Assembly: GCA_016930735.1 (NCBI GenBank)
Contig: JAFGGF010000330.1
Location: 1-25,141, forward strand
From: Prolixibacteraceae bacterium
GTDB taxonomy: Bacteria; Bacteroidota; Bacteroidia; Bacteroidales; Prolixibacteraceae
DNA: 25,141 nucleotides
Direction: 5' to 3'
Shown here: positions 24,455-25,141 of the stretch, in pieces
Numbering within the stretch: the stretch's first letter is position 1
Layout of the letters: each line of letters starts with the position of its first letter
The notes under the pieces: generated by a model
The model's database searches: none
Told to the model about the DNA's origin: nothing
The model's input: only the letters and a program-made list of their open reading frames with translations
Program-made: the position numbers and the translations under genes

Positions 24455-25141
24455 TCATAATGTGTCTATTTTTATTGTTTCATTCTGTTCCTTTTTTAAC
24501 TCAAATAATAGGACTAAAGGTTTTTTACCCAAGGAACAGTGTATTGTTCCATCATTTAGGTAATCGATATTAGAAGACTCAATTGAAATTTTCCTGATGT
24601 TGGTTCCGGGAATTGTAATTCCAATACTTCTGTATTTTCGTTCAGACCAAAGTACTAGTATGCCTTCTCCGTTATTTTTTATAAAATAGTTGTATTCTAC
24701 TTTAGGAAGGTTACACTCAACTTTAGAATTTACAAGAAGGCTGTTTGCTACGTTTCCCGCAATTGCTTTAAATGCATATGCTCCTTTTTTGTAATCATAT
24801 TCCTTCCCTTTTTTTGCTAGCCCGAAGTGGTCTTCAGAATTATACCATCGTTGCTTTTTCCCGTCAAATAGTTCGTACCAGAAAATCTTGTCTATATTTT
24901 CAGATAATCCATAAATAAGTGTTTTTACAACTTTTTCAGGGTATTTAGAGAGAGATGAACGCCATGGATAAAAACCTCCGGTCGGATATCCTATTTCAGT
25001 AATCCAGTATTTTTTCTGATGACTATAATCATTAGAAATTTTCAATATTTTTTCAATCTGACGGTTATAAGTATTAAAAGATGCGCTGTATGGATGGAAA
25101 GAAATTACATCGACCAAATCCAGAACCCCAGCTTCAAACAT
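24455..25141 (-). CDS. Clan-A-like glycosidase, C-terminal part (5' end off the right edge)
   Basis: The frame is open to the window edge; the ATG in the last three bases is probably internal. The 228 visible residues begin with VDVISFHPYSASF, then KYWITEIGYPTGGFYP (Glu49 of the visible part), IDKIFWYELFDGKK, and after the barrel a beta-sandwich tail. The HPY strand, a TEIG strand supplying a nucleophile Glu and the WYEL strand form the usual second half of (beta/alpha)8 clan GH-A enzymes, such as GH39/GH5/GH51-like proteins. Specificity and exact family cannot be given without the N-terminal half, which would hold the Asn-Glu acid/base. It lies 52 bp upstream of the propeller-like gene and probably belongs to the same transcript. 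Confidence 0.72.
   Translation of the reverse strand: MFEAGVLDLVDVISFHPYSASFNTYNRQIEKILKISNDYSHQKKYWITEIGYPTGGFYPWRSSLSKYPEKVVKTLIYGLSENIDKIFWYELFDGKKQRWYNSEDHFGLAKKGKEYDYKKGAYAFKAIAGNVANSLLVNSKVECNLPKVEYNYFIKNNGEGILVLWSERKYRSIGITIPGTNIRKISIESSNIDYLNDGTIHCSLGKKPLVLLFELKKEQNETIKIDTL

Noticed and set aside
1..25141. CRISPR array, tRNA, rRNA, insertion sequence or prophage genes
   Set aside because: No regularly spaced repeats, cloverleaf-like stretches, transposase or phage genes were recognised on either strand; intergenic gaps are all below 180 bp.

Overview
The window reads as chromosomal DNA of a Bacteroidota member, probably a polysaccharide-degrading Bacteroidia. The grounds are AT-rich DNA, weak Shine-Dalgarno signals, two possible TAnnTTTG-type -7 elements, a lipoprotein S1 sulfatase, a GH92 enzyme and a long, Bacteroidota-like PurM. 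The lineage call is inference; there is no rRNA gene to confirm it.

Left part (1-8760): on the minus strand are a sulfatase cut by the left edge, a small VOC (glyoxalase-fold) protein and an HD-domain hydrolase. A divergent 174-bp gap separates these from plus-strand genes: a long-chain acyl-CoA synthetase closed by a clear hairpin terminator, then purM, prfA and pyrF (purine synthesis, translation termination, pyrimidine synthesis) and a membrane-anchored metallo-beta-lactamase-fold hydrolase. A palindromic dispersed-type repeat lies between purM and prfA.

Right part (8781-25141): one long minus-strand cluster, apparently a single operon because neighbours overlap by 4 or 8 bases or lie 6-28 bases apart (52 at the far end). 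In transcription order it encodes a clan-A-like glycosidase (5' part off the right edge), a secreted propeller-like protein, three tandem paralogues of about 600 residues with Tat-type signals and a TIM-barrel glycosidase-like layout, a PHP-domain lipoprotein, a beta-propeller phytase, a secreted calcineurin-like phosphoesterase, a secreted GH2-like protein with His where the catalytic acid/base Glu is expected, and a GH92 alpha-mannosidase-like protein. Nearly all carry export signals.

Three phosphoester-hydrolase folds and several glycosidase folds in one exported operon suggest a pathway for a phosphorylated glycan (phosphomannan, or a mannose/inositol-phosphate glycoconjugate are candidates). 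No SusC/SusD pair or regulator lies inside the window, so this is not a textbook polysaccharide utilisation locus as far as can be seen. The substrate is inference only. The triplicated paralogues are the least understood part and the best candidates for new biochemistry.
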